Shown here: piece by piece, positions 10,670 through 23,600 of the stretch
Layout of the letters: the number at the start of each line of letters is the position of its first letter
Numbering within the stretch: the stretch's first letter is position 1
DNA from: Patiria pectinifera
Taxonomy: Eukaryota; Echinodermata; Asteroidea; Valvatida; Asterinidae
DNA: 64,000 nucleotides
Direction: 5' to 3'
NCBI GenBank assembly: GCA_029964075.1
Contig: CM057135.1
Span: 19,990,863-20,054,862 of the forward strand
Notes under the pieces: generated by a model
The model's database searches: none
The model's input: only the letters and a program-made list of their open reading frames with translations
Told to the model about the DNA's origin: nothing
Translations under genes and position numbers: made by a program

Positions 10670-13600
10670 TCATGTATCGTTTTCAAACACTGCACTTTGA
10701 CACTCTGCATACCTGTTTCGCAAGTCAGTTTGCACCATTTTATTCAAAGCTGCACTTTTTGGCGTGAGTTGAAAGTCCCAAAGAATGGCACACTTCTCAT
10801 CTAGCCATTCTGTAGCAGGTTTTCTATTCTTACCAGCACCATGAAAGCAAGTCTTCCAAAATGAAGTCCATTGGCCAGAAAACCAATGCACATTTATCCA
10901 GTGATCCTCTCTTGCAACAACTCTCCCAATTTGGGGACAACGGGGAATGTCGGCCACAAAAACAGCTACCGGCATGCCAACAGTGATGGATGCATAGTCC
11001 TGATTTGCCAAAATGGTCTTCTTTGCTGGAGGTCCAATAGTTATCTAGCAGAAGAGATAAAAAATGTGAACAGTTAATTGAACAAGGCAAATGTTTGTAA
11101 CCAACACCTTAGTTGCTTTGACAATGAGTTCTGTTCTTCCTTGATATAAATGCTACTTAACCAGTTAGCGCTGGATGACGTTTATATCAGCAAAGGTTTT
11201 TGTGGTATTCGGAACGGATGACGGATAAACACGCAGGGAGAGAGGCAAAAACTATCTGTCAGAATCACCGACCTGCTCACAGCGAGCAAAGCTGCAGGAA
11301 ATATGAGTGTGCAGCCCCGAAGGTGATGACTTCAACTAGCCTGGTTTGAGGTCGAGTGACAACTTATCCCATGCCTCATTCCAGTCTTGTCAAAACAATC
11401 CCAGTGTCATTTGAAAATCAGATTCATTTGAAAATCGGACTCTTTCTCCCTTTTATTGGTTAAACCTTAATTAAACCCTCTCACATGGCCGGTCCCTCTC
11501 CTAATTATATATGCATGAGCATGCGCAATACCACCAATGAGTCCGTATTTCATAAAACCTAAATTCATCATTGCTACACCGGCATGAACTGGTTCGAAAA
11601 TAAAAAGCCTAAAAATTGTTAATTCTATATCTGAACAAAAAGTGTGTGATAAATACCAACTAACCTCAGGGCAGTCCTGCTGAATAGCACCACTGATGCC
11701 TTCAAGGTGGGAAAGATCTGGCAGTGATCTCGGTTGGTTTGGTCTGATCAGGGTCTGCAATGGCCAAGTGCTTCCTGTTTCATCAGATGGCTAAATATAA
11801 AATGTTATGTAGATGCATTACCCAATAGTTACTGATACTGTATCTCCACCCCCCAAACAAAGTTTATCTATCTTTAAAATAACTACAAAACAATGAGGTC
11901 AATTTAAAAAACAATTAAGCAGAATTGATTGAGCAGATACTCCTTATCCTTGCCCGATCAACCCCTAGGAGTTTCATTTAATTGCAGACATACATCACTG
12001 CACAATGGTCTTTTAAAAGCTCTTGGTATCTGCACATTAAAAAATACAGACTTCTTGGTTGTGTAGTTATTTCAAAAATACTCAGACACACACCGGCTCT
12101 GGGTACGGGTACCCACAACTCGAGGCGCTTTATGCATAGTGATGATGTTGCATGTGCATCGATGTATACATGTGCGTACACGCGAGGGGGGGGGGGGGGG
12201 CTGATGGCAGATTGATCAAGTCGGAATTTAAACTTTTGCACCAAATGCTTGCACATTCTCTGCACATGCACACACATATACATATGTATAATACACACGT
12301 AAATATGTATAATACACGCTGGCCGACCAGCGTTTGAAATTGTTACACAAATATCACTTTTCTTGAAAAGTATATCAGGTGCCATGATTTTACAGGATAC
12401 TTTAGACTGTCATTCACTAACACTCCAAAAAGGCTTTTCAAAATAATTTGGTAGTTTTATTTTTTGATGTTTGCAAATGTTGTATTTTCCCTTTAAAGCA
12501 ATTCAGACTTAAGTCACGTCTTGTCTACCCTGCTACCACAAAAAAAGTCACAAATGAAAACAACAATTTACCTTTTTGAATTTGTCAATTTGTGTGAAGA
12601 ACCCGTGCCACCACTCATGAGCATCCTGTAGCATTCTTCTCCCAAATGCCTTCAGATCATTTTCCAGGTTAGGGTCGATTTTTTCCAGGCTTGGGATGAC
12701 TCTAGTTGGTATAGTAGTGACTTCAGGAATACTCTGTTGAAAATAAAAGTACCATACATACAGTGAATTCTGCAGAAGTTATTGACCATACTTAAAAGTA
12801 CAGCAAAAAGTTAAGGAGAATACACAAGAAAGTGTGGATTCTAAATTTAAGAATTCACGAGGCGTGAAGGGCCGAGTGAATTCGTAAATTAAGAATCCAC
12901 ACTTTCCACACCAGTGTATTCTATTTCTTCGACCTAAACCATTGCGTCAACGGAAGTATTGGAAAGGATGTTGCAACCTGACGCCACTTTTTTCTTCATA
13001 TATCATCTCAAAGCTAGGTCATTTGTTGCAAAAATTATCATAAACATGAATCTGGGACTGAGAAATGTTTCCAATTTTGCAAGGAAATACTTGAATTGAC
13101 TCTCCATAGACTTTGTAAACAAGCGCAGAAGTGGTGTCAGGTTGCAACAAACTACAACTCATACGATATCATAAAATGACTTCACAGCGTTACTTGGCAA
13201 TAACTCACCCAGTGTTACAATGTTTACTGCATTTGTAAAACGTTGCAAAAATAGTGAAGTAAGCAAGTAAGCTCAAACCTTGAACAGACTAAGTCCTTCA
13301 CACTGCTCCTCATTGGGTATGTCAATTTCGGCATCAGGACCTGATTTAAACCACAAAGGAACATTGGAAATAATTACTGAATTTGCAGGAAATATCTTTT
13401 TCAAGCTCGATCTTCACTAATTGCTATCATACAAACTACAAGTATACGTATACCTTACACAAAAATGACCATAAGGTAAGGTTAAAACACTTAACCAAAA
13501 GGAAAACTTCATTCTCATGCATCTACTTACTTCAATAAGAAGCAAGTGATTTCAACAAGCATCCAAAAACCACATTCATAGCCAAGACTTGTGACACTTA

Positions 13601-16600
13601 AGTTTAATTAAACCCATCAAGAATCACAAAGCAGTTTCAGATGCGATCCCTGTACAGCACGCAATGTCAGATTAAAGGCTGAAATAAAATCAAACTTGCC
13701 CCACTTCTCATTCAAAATAATAAAATGCAAATAAAAACAAAACGATCATATACTCACAGTAACATCATTACCAGCAACAAAGCTCATTACAAAACATCAC
13801 ATTGTACTGTTTGAAATTGTGGGTTAATTATAGCAATATGTACCCACCCTCAACATTGTTCGGTCTCCAAGGATCGCAACACCACATGCGATAGTACATC
13901 CTGGCAGCTCCATTCACCTTTTTGAACAGAAAATGATGAGGCTTGGAGTGGTTTCCTATGGGCTTAAGATGAGGCAGCAACCAAGACTTGATGTCCCATA
14001 GATCTGATCCAAAGAGTTGTCTCACAAGGACTCGGGGTGTGTAGGAATTCTCAACCACTTCGTGAAGTTCTGTAAGTATAAGGGAAAATACAGAAGTAAT
14101 AAGAATTAAAACAACTACATGTATAAGATTTGTCCTGCACAAGCTACAGTGGACTCCGAAATGTATAATCTTACCTTCTAAAGTGTAGACATCGTTATGG
14201 CGTAGTTTCTCTGCAATTCGGCTAAATAGTTGATCCACATCTTCGTGAGTGTGACCCACTGGTAAGAAGTTGAACTCAACCTAAAAAAAAAAATTGGCAC
14301 ATAAATAAATGAAATCAAATCCAGGGGTTGAGTCAATTTGAATAATGTTATGCATTCGTAATCATGCTTTTGAATTTCATTTTGATGGAATTTGCACAGC
14401 CACATCCTGGATAAGTAATTATGCCAATCAAAAGGTATTTGTATATTTTTTTCTTTGCACTCTTTTAATAAAATTGTTTTAACCAAAATTAAAGCCTATC
14501 AAGATTGGCAATTTTGCAGGTGTAATGGTCATGAACCTGACACTATGTCTAAAGCAGAATTGTTCCATATTTTGGTACTGAGCTGAAGGAAACTCATTTC
14601 AGTCTGATCACAAAGCTAAAGGCCCTGCATGCCAATACTGATGATGAAACCTACCGAACTGTATATTCCAAACTCAACCAAGAGGAGTCCGAATGCAAGA
14701 ATGTATCTGTTTTTATTTTCACGGAAGCAGTTATCCATCTGCAAAAGAAAACTTGAAAAAAAACAACTTATGTTTCAAATTAGTTCAAACATGAACTTGT
14801 GATGTGTAGGAAACACAAGTCTTAAAAATTATTTGAGCTTCCTGTAATATGGAATATAGCATGAAAAAAGAACAACCATCTTCAGAGCTACAGCTGCTCG
14901 GGAAGGGGGGGGGGAGGTCATGAGAGTTCTGACCCTCCTTTTTGAATGGATCACCACTGCGCAGTCAAGAGTGTAAACAAGTCACGTTCTGTGAAACATC
15001 CCCAAGCCATATCTGTTGTAGGTGCCTCATTTCCAGGATGTGCAAAACAGCAATTAAACTGTACCTGTACATTCAGCTTTTGTCCTCGCTTTCCATGACT
15101 ATCCTCTAGTAGTAAAACCTGCACCAATACGTTCAAGGTGAGATTGCTATCGTGTGGCACATTGAGTATGTCCACAAACACAAAGGACTCCATACCTCCT
15201 GGACTATTTGTGTGCAAAAGGACTCCTGCATAAAAAAAAAAAAACAAGAAAGAGAAAGAAAAATCAAGTCTGTTTCAGAATAAAGTTTTTTTTCATTTCA
15301 AATACAAGTACTGTAAACTTGCGGTCGTTTTCAAATTTTGTGTATCACCTACCATGGAGTTTAAAAATAGAGAATGAAATCAAACCTGTAAGATGTGTCC
15401 GCAGACGAGCTTTTGGCTTTGTGCTCTTGTCTTCAACCAACAAGCTAGGAAGGTTTGTTTTGGATTGGTCCATCCCGTCGATTATGATGGTGTTTTCAAG
15501 ATGTGGATTTAATCTGGCACGCTCCCTACTGTCGTGGTAGTGACGGCGGGACAACCTTGAAAAGAGCCAATTCCTCAGATAATTAGTTAAATGCCAATTA
15601 CAACATATTCTGTGAAAACAAGGAATATAAGAAAACATGGAAATACTAAAAAGTCACAGAATTGCCTGTTCCTGAATGGTGTCTGTACAATTCTTGCTCA
15701 TTGTGAACAATGTATTGATGCATACCTTACACAAATATGCAAAAGCTTGTTCAACTCCATATAAACATAGCAACTGGGTCTTTGGTCTGGAGACTTCAAA
15801 GTTAAAATGTGCCAAGCTTTATGAGCAAGTCAGAAAATTGAAATTTAACTCGCAAATTTAACTGGCTTATATTCAATCACCATCCTTCATAGCTTGAATG
15901 CATGGTGTTTAATAAAATTATAATTTACAGGTAATTTACATACTGGACATGCTTGATATGCATATCTTGCAATTCCTGGACAGCCGTCCGTTCGGTGTTT
16001 GTTGTGGCCATCCGTCTCTCTTCCTTTAGAGATGTACAGATACTGCACTTGGTGAAAGTGCTTACCTGTATAGAAATAGATGTTAATATGAACTTCATTA
16101 AGGGGAATTACAATTGTGACAACCCAATCTTCATATTATCACTACTATATCTCATAAAAAGAGCCATTTATAGGATCCATTAACAGCAAAAAAACAGGTG
16201 CAAAGCTTAATTTTTCAGACCATGTGTTTCCTGTAACATTAACATATGATAATGACTGACCAATAGTTTATCAATACCAAATACTCACTTTTCCAACCAC
16301 AAACTCCGGCAGTGCAGAGTGCCATAGCCGAAGGAAGTGACCATATGAAATAACTACTTCAATCTGACGATCTTCGAAGTCTTTCTTCATACGCTCGTAC
16401 ACACTCGTGTAAGTACACGATGCTGGGATATAGATTTTGTTGTTATGCTGCATGTAGTCACCGATGCGCTCAAGAAAAAAGCGTAGCCATGCCAGGCACT
16501 CTGCTGTTTTAGTCCTGTATAAAATACAAACAACATTTATTTTCACATGAGAGACTGAGTGAATGCTTTAATAGGCTGGCGACTACATGTACATTTATCA

Positions 16601-18131
16601 ATGTCAAACTGTTTAAAATGGTGCACCCTTCAGCAGCCTGGTGGCGTACGTGGCTCAGTTGTCGATTCAGGCGATTCACAATGCAGTGCGCCACCAAGAG
16701 TAACACTTTTTAGTTTCCTATTAAATTTGTGAGTTGGAGTTTTGTCAGAGGGCGCTGTTACCAGTCAAAAAACTTTTTTGAGTAAAATCGGAAATTACGC
16801 GCAAGCGATATCTCAATGCGTGTCTAGTTCACACTGACACAAGTTTCACACACTAGCCTATATTAGTGAATCACACGTGACTGCATTTCAGCCAATCAGG
16901 ATAAAGAACAGCAAGCAAGAGGTGTGTTCTAAATGATATTATAACACCTCACCCACAGATTGGCCAAGAGCAAGTCACATGGCATTCGCTGTTTTTGCTA
17001 TCTTGTTGTGCACGGCCAAAAGTACTATACCCATAGCAACCAAAGTACTCTACCCATAGCAACCAAATTCTGCATTGTTCCCAAGCGCTTGCGCTATCGA
17101 GCTAGGTTCAAACATTTCATGAAAAGATAGCTTGGAAAAGTACAAGTTAATTTTCAACTAATTTCGTATTCAAATAAAAGTAAATTCTAATTGTAGTCAG
17201 AATAAATTCATCAGTTATCGCTTTTAATCCAGCAGATTCTGTGGGAGAGGTATTATAAAACAAATACTGACTAATTATCTCGTGGTGTAGTAACACTAGC
17301 CTCCCGAGGTGATCCATGGAGCATTCCATTTTCCCTTGGCTTCGCCTCGGGAAAAATAGAATGCTTATTCATGGATCACCTCGGGAGGCTAGTTTTACTA
17401 CACTACTCGAAGCAGTCAATATTTGTATACTATATCTTGCCAACTAGGCTGTATCATTGTATACGGGTATGTCTAAACCTTTGGTTTATATTGTACAAAT
17501 GTACTACTTACCTTAATGCAACCCTCCCTTTGTTGCCATGGACAGCAACATTGTGGCCATTCGTGAAAGCCTTGCTTGCCGAGTTAAATTTGTATTCACT
17601 CACTCCTTGGAGAAGGCAAAAAGCTTCATGGCATACACGTCTCCCAGTAAGGACAAAACACGAACTTTGTGACGTCTTCGGACGTTTATGTCTACCTCCA
17701 TGACCTTTGTGCTCAATGAGGGTGTCTTTGAAGCATGAAAGTAAATATTGCTTTTGTTCAGCCTCATTTCTGGTGACGAAAGAGTTATGCAGTTGCCAAA
17801 TTTCACTTGGAGAAAAATCTAACAGGCACTGTCTAGTGCAGCATGCCTCATGTTGATACACATTCACACTCAGGTCAACTTTAGTGTGATATGTTTCTTC
17901 TGGTAAACGGAAGTTCCGAGGCCTATAAGGTGTTGCAGTGTTCTCTACTAGGTTTTCCGACACAGAGGCATCGCTCTCACCAAGAATATCAGTTACATTA
18001 CCAATGTTACTAGGCCCGGACCAATGTAGTTCCGACTGGCACTGGTATGAAGTTGAAGATGTTGATTCAGAACTTTGCACGCCAATAATGACGCTGTCAT
18101 TGTCAACTTCGCATGGATTATGCTCCAGCAT
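10670..18131 (-). CDS. DDE-like / DUF7869-type transposase-like protein, 12 exons, 811 aa
   Basis: Exons by splice-site reading: 18131-17512, 16514-16289, 16065-15944, 15555-15386, 15225-15065, 14738-14655, 14280-14175, 14069-13848, 13340-13279, 12733-12572, 11790-11665 and 11044-10670. Every junction is GT/AG and all phases agree, giving 2,436 nt with one terminal stop. The ATG follows an in-frame TGA. The N-terminal third has a CCTRQCLLDF box and GRRVCHEAFCLLQGVS. The core carries three acidic boxes: IIIDGMDQSKTNLP (exon 4), MDNCFRENKNRY (exon 6) and VGHTHEDVDQLFSRI (exon 7). The pattern D / DNC..N.N / GHTHED.D is that of invertebrate and protist proteins annotated DUF7869, thought to be RNase H-fold DDE-like. 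The last exon holds a small SH3/Tudor-like segment (IGRVVAREDHWINVHWFSG). Likely nuclear, acting on the element ends. It is transcribed outward, divergent from the ParB-like gene. Transposase function is inferred. Confidence 0.8.
11388..11590. repeat. MITE-family copy in intron 11
   Basis: Contains GAAAATCGGACTC, CATGCGCAATACCACCAATG and GTATTTCATAAAACCTAAAT. The same blocks occur at 49,178-49,330, inverted at 49,808-49,982, and in diverged form at 48,820-49,090. It marks a dispersed palindromic family that also entered the 24-kb element. Confidence 0.7.
12815..13160. repeat. Inverted-repeat (foldback) sequences in intron 9
   Basis: One palindrome at 12,820-12,915 pairs AGTGTGGATTCTAAATTTAA with its complement around a short loop. 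A second pair, GTTGCAACCTGACGCCACTT near 12,971 and its complement near 13,127-13,146, encloses about 150 bp. Both look like MITE-type insertions; no duplications were resolved. Confidence 0.65.
17255..17445. repeat. Palindromic element in intron 1 of the DDE-like gene
   Basis: Long inverted arms contain CTAGCCTCCCGAGGTGATCC on the left and its complement on the right, around a centre near 17,335-17,345. The weaker outer arms include ACAAATACTGACT / AGTCAATATTTGT. Typical of a MITE or foldback. Confidence 0.75.
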
Positions 18132-18167
18132 AATTCATCAAGCACTACATGAAGCTCACGTTTAGCA

Positions 18168-18401
18168 AGGGTGCAGCCCTGACAATGTCATTTTTATTGA
18201 AGGGGCACATAGTACAGTTGAGGAGGAAGATCTACCTGCAGAGAGTGTGGCAGCAACAATAGTTCTCCCTCCACTTCAAAAGCTAACTGCACAAGGAGAG
18301 GTCCTAGGGAAACTGTGGTATCCTGGCTCTTTACCCCGTGGTCATCTTGCAGGCAACATCAGTTTGCCATCTTCTGGTACGACTGGCGAGAGAATATGAT
18401 G
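18168..18401 (+). CDS. Possible orphan terminal exon, unknown product
   Basis: After a TTTAG acceptor-like site, an open plus-strand frame of about 77 codons reads GCSPDNVIFIEGAHST near its start and LWYPGSLPRGHL near its end, stopping at a TGA at about 18,399. It begins 37 bp upstream of the DDE-like gene's start, on the opposite strand. No upstream exon or known domain was found. It could be a remnant of a third element gene, a fragment of a related copy, or chance. Confidence 0.3.
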
Positions 18402-20631
18402 AACTTGAGGTGATCGTGTATCTACGGCCTGGTTCCTATTGTATATGGGAACAAAATCCACTATTAAATTATTTAATCAACCAAACTAGTTGGCGATATT
18501 AAGAACATTGTACGTCAGAGATAAAGGGCATGGTTTTGAATGTTTGAGGGGAATCCGGTAAAACGGCAACGACAAAACGCAACACGAAAATACAGATGGC
18601 AATCACATAACGGTGTACCGTGAACATGATAAGCACGCTGAATCGCACGGCACCAACCGTAAACCGCATAGGAAAAGGGTAATTTCTACATGTACTGTAA
18701 GGTTGACAAGGTCATTTTTGAGTAAAATACACCCTTGACTCTATTTTTATCAAAACTAAAAATTAAAATTGTGGCCCTACACTACCCGTTCGTCAAGGTT
18801 GAAGATGAAGTCGAAGATCAGGGCCTAATTTCACGGCACTGCTAAACACAAAAATTTGCTTAGCACAAAAAAAACATCTGGCTTTATATCAATCAGCCAA
18901 CTTAACTCGATGTGATTTTCATGTTATAAAACCAGCAAACAACAGCTGAGTGAATGAATACTAATCATGAGCAATAGGGCTTATACATCACATTGAGTTT
19001 TGGCTGGTATATTGTATTGAACCTGCTTTTATAAACCAGACTTTTTTTGTGCTTACCAAATTGGGAGTGTGCTTAGCAGTGCCGGGAAATTGGCATGGGT
19101 GGGGGGTACGAGCGAGCGAAGGCTAACCAGTGCTGGCTGCTATTGCTAACCATATGTTAATGCTGAATCTTGAACCCCGCTAAAAAAAAGATACAAAATG
19201 TAAATCGCTCATCATAAATCGCTCTTTTAGCTAAGATTCATTAATACAAGACCGTTTACGCATTCCTATTGGTCGAGATGATAAAGATTACCCAGCAACT
19301 TTAAGTATTACTTTAAGACTATATTATTGCCAAAATCTAAGCAAATTCATGGCCTATATGAACGGCATACAAAAAATACTTACAACATATTAAACCCGTA
19401 GCCAGGCCCCGGTATTTGTAGCGGAGATTCTTGTTTCAGTTTTTGCAGTAGGTCAAGGCCTCTGTATTAGGCCTTGTTTGACTCAACTCTACAACAAGCA
19501 TGACAAGATAATCATCACTGTCACACCGTGCCGTTGATCATGACATATCGATGCTTGGAGGGGCAACAACAACCAATTCAACATTAGGCCTAGTCAGTTA
19601 GTAGGTGCAGAGAATAGTCATGATAGTCAACTGCATTCAAGAGGATGTTTCAGGAGCCGAGGAAACAAGTTCCAAGTGACTTGGTCATGTTGGTCGTAGC
19701 CAGGCCCTGGTATTTGTAGCGGAGATTCTTGCTTCAGTTTTTGCAGTAGGCCTAGGCTAGCTTTAGACTACATGTATATAGGCCTATAGGCCTTGACTCA
19801 GCTCTACAACAAGATAATCATCACTGTCACACCGCGCCGTTGATCGTGACATATCGATGCTTGGAGGGGAAACAACAACTAATTCAACGTTAGTAGAAGC
19901 AGAGAAGCACAAACATCCTTAACAGTCAACTGCATTCAAGAGGATGTTTCAGGAGCCGGCCGAGGAAACAAGTTCAAATGACTTGGCCATGTTGGTCTTG
20001 GCCTAGCGCAGCCCCTATCCGCATCGCAAAGAGCGATCAGAAGCAGAACTTCTTGCGATGAAACTTAACTGGTTCACGTTATTCAATTGTTACACTATAA
20101 CATATGCGCAGGATACCAGTTTTTACTCCTAGACGATAAAAAAAACAAGGCCCTTGGCCAAACCATTTTTTTCAATGGGGGTAGACATTATCGCAAGAAA
20201 ATCTTAACGATTGAAAATAGTCGAATTGATGTTTTTACGAAGTAATTAAGGTAGTAAGCAATTATTTAATACAGAAATGTTATTTTTGGCGTCAATTGTA
20301 CGTTTTGGGTGTACAAATATTTTGTACGGAAGATGTTCACACCGAATCCCTCATCGCCGTTTTCAGCCTGATCGACGTGTGAGAAAATTGGCGGGTAATT
20401 GAAAGAAGGCAAAATTTGCACCCCTATCTATTTTTATAACACAACTTAGGTCCAGTGCAGTACATACAGTCAGTGGCTCAGTACCATTAATACAGTTGCG
20501 CTTGATATGCTGCTCACGGTTTGAGATTGATATCAGGAATATAAACGCAGCCATTACATTTACAGCTAGCTCTGTTGCCACAGCTTAGGCATTATTTCTG
20601 ACCAAGAATTTTTGTAATCAACCCTTGAAGT
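18402..20631. promoter_or_regulatory. Divergent intergenic region between the two element genes
   Basis: The two genes start at 18,131 (minus) and 20,632 (plus), so their promoters must lie here or nearby. I see no convincing TATA box. The region includes a GGTCGAG-type repeat near 19,240-19,290 and a 300-bp tandem duplication (19,398-19,997, listed separately). Confidence 0.4.
19398..19997 (+). repeat. Tandem duplication of ~300 bp
   Basis: Copy 1 is 19,398-19,695 and copy 2 is 19,696-19,997. Both contain GTAGCCAGGCCC, TATTTGTAGCGGAGATTCTT, GATCGTGACATATCGATGC (GATCATGAC in copy 1) and TTCAAGAGGATGTTTCAGG. The copies are similar, with small insertions and deletions. Confidence 0.85.
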
Positions 20632-23600
20632 ATGACCAAAGGTAGACTTTGGTGGCTTGTGCAAGAAGAAGATGGGATTTATATTCACATCACTGAATCC
20701 AACGGGAGAGATGCTGGCCCTCTGAGACAGTACGGCACTGGTGTCCACAGGAAAGTTTCTCATAATGTTGGTTATATCACATCTGTGAGTGCCATACCTG
20801 TCGGGCATCTCCCACAAAATAAGCGGATGGTAGAGCCTGTACTGGTAAGCTTTTCTGAAGACTTGCTAATGTCGAATTAAGGGGCTACTAGGCAGCATGT
20901 AGAGTCACTAACAACATGACTAATCCATGACACTCTCTCCACTCTGTCATTATTCAATAATGACAGAGTGGAGAGAGTGTCATGGATTAGTCATAATTTA
21001 TTGTCATGTATTAAGTAGAACAATGAGTGACTGAGTCAAAGAATTGGAAAACCCGACAGGCATAACATAATTGCACACTTTTAACTGAATTTATTAGGCT
21101 TAAAATCAATGAGTACACAGGCCTATTAAATAGTTATCCGTTGATGCATAACAAACACATAATTGTGCATTTTAATTAATATACAGAATAAAAATAATTG
21201 TATGAGCGCCTTGTACAGTTGTATCCTTTGGCAAGTTGGTGCTTTAAGTTCAGTAATTAAAAATACTATTTTTATTATTAGCCTGTAGGCTATGAAAAAA
21301 GGCATTTCTAGGCTGCACTTAGCCTACATATACATTACTTTCTAAATTTCATGTGTAAATCTTAATCAGTTTATGGTGTAATTTTAGGTTTTATACTCCG
21401 ACAGCTAGCCTATAGGCTACTTAAATATTTAAATATTCTAAATCATCAAACATTTATCTTTTAGTTCAAATTTAGTGGACCAGAGGACAAGGCGCAAATG
21501 CTTTCCCGCCACCAATTTGAGTGGAATAAACCCCCCCTAAGCAAGGTATTCCAGAAACACAACACTGCTGCTGCCTTTGTCATGAAGTTCAAAGAACTGC
21601 TCACCAGAAGCTCTGAAGATCCAGATGAATCCGAGAGTGAAGCTGATGGCCCGACCCAAGCTTTAAACAGCCAAAGGTAAACTTGAGGGGAAAATACTTT
21701 GGGCTTCTTCTAGAAATAAGAATACATAAATATGAAGTGTCCTCCACAATTGGCGACCCTTATCCATACACATAATACAAGTGTAACAAAATGTTCTCTT
21801 CATCATTGGCAATTTTCACTTAAAAAGATATATGTAACCCATTTCTTTTCCCTTACAGTATATCTGAAGATTTGACAATGGACAGTGACCAGCCAATTAG
21901 AAAGCGAAGGAGAGCGATACCACTTGAACAGGATTACGAGCATGGAGTGCAAAAGAGCTGCCTTGGTAAATCTGAACACATTTGATTCAATTAAACATCT
22001 TGGTTATTAAGCCCTACGATGTACTCACACATTTCACAATTGATGGGTAAACACAATTGTACTTCCTGTCCTCAATAAAACTCCAGACCCAAAAATGAAA
22101 GTGAAATTTCTGAAAATTCTATAGCCTTCAAAACATTATGACACATAAACAAAGAAAGCTCCACTCCACGCTAGTTTTTACCCTCACCTGCCATTTTTTG
22201 TAATTTCACTCTGTGGAAAAACAAACACTGATTGCTTTACTCCCAAATTTCTTTGTGTTTTTGCTAAAGGCCACTTCAAGATCAACATGGACAGCCTACA
22301 AATTGGGCAGCAAATTCGGCCCCTTGACAAACACTTTGTTGAGGCCCTGAAGACAGAGCTGAGGAAGTATTCAGATGAGTGCTACCAGCCTGTATGCGCC
22401 TATGCGGAAGGGATTTCTCTATCGGAATTCAACAGTCAAAAGGTACTAAAATGACAAATTCATGGTCAGATTCACAGTACCTAAGAGCACATAAATTAAA
22501 GAAACCTGCTTATGATGTTCTCTACAGTACAAATTGAGTAATTTTCAAAAATGAGTCAAAGTGCAACTTCACAATCACACAATCAGGCAAACTGAAAACT
22601 CTCATAGTAGACTTGAGACCAAAGACCTAATGACATCACGCTTGGTTTACATGTAAACAAAGCATGACATCATTACGTCTAAGGTCTACTGAACATTTTC
22701 AGAATGCCTTTATATTCCAGGAAAATTGATGGTTTTGATCCAAACAATTTTTTTTAACACTTACAAAATGAACTACAGCAATATACTCTCTGCTTCAGGT
22801 TAACGACTACAAGTATACTGTTCTTGGAGGACAACACCTTGTTGCAGCTTCGAAAGAGCTGAAACTGGAGGATTCAGCACTCTTTCATGAGAGCCGGTGG
22901 TGTGTTGTGTACGCAGAACTGACTCACGAACAGATTATGTGGCTGTCACATCGACATAATCTTACTCTCAACTTCCATAAACCCATGGATCTAAAGGACA
23001 AGGTAGAATAAAAATATACATGACATAAATAAAACAATAACAATGTGAAAACGTATACAATCTTTTGTTTCCTATTGTGCACATGTCTCGAGAGGGCACC
23101 GTGTAACAGATCACCTAGTCTCACACACACACCCAAAACCCGTTTTGTAAACAATATAAGTGTTTTCCAGAACATATGAGTAGTAACATTCAATAGAGGA
23201 ATGTGATACCAACAAGACAATAACAATTTCTTGCATCAAGGAAGAGTTTAAATTATCTCAACAGATTGCTTTCTGCAAAAACTTCAAGGGTAGTGACTGG
23301 AAGAAGATTTGTGCTGGTATCTTGAATGAAAAGGTAAACCACAGGATTGCTAGTTTATTTAAAACATGTTGGAAAATGTCGAAAAATATGCTTTTGTGTT
23401 GTAACTACGTGTACATGTAGTCACATTTTCACTGTAAAAATTAATTGATATAAATTTACTGACAAAGAACAAAACGTATCATTCATAACATGAAACCAAT
23501 TTAAAATTTCAAACATGTAGTTCGCCGTATTTATTTTTTTGTTTCAGAGTAAACTGGACTCAAACATAATTCTGCAACTGGCTGCTACCTGTGGTGATGT

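Noticed and set aside
11978-12385. 135-codon minus-strand frame
   Set aside because: Lies in intron sequence with CA-rich low complexity and a G run; spliced neighbours explain the region.
17938-18165. 75-codon plus-strand frame
   Set aside because: Antisense shadow of exon 1 of the DDE-like gene.
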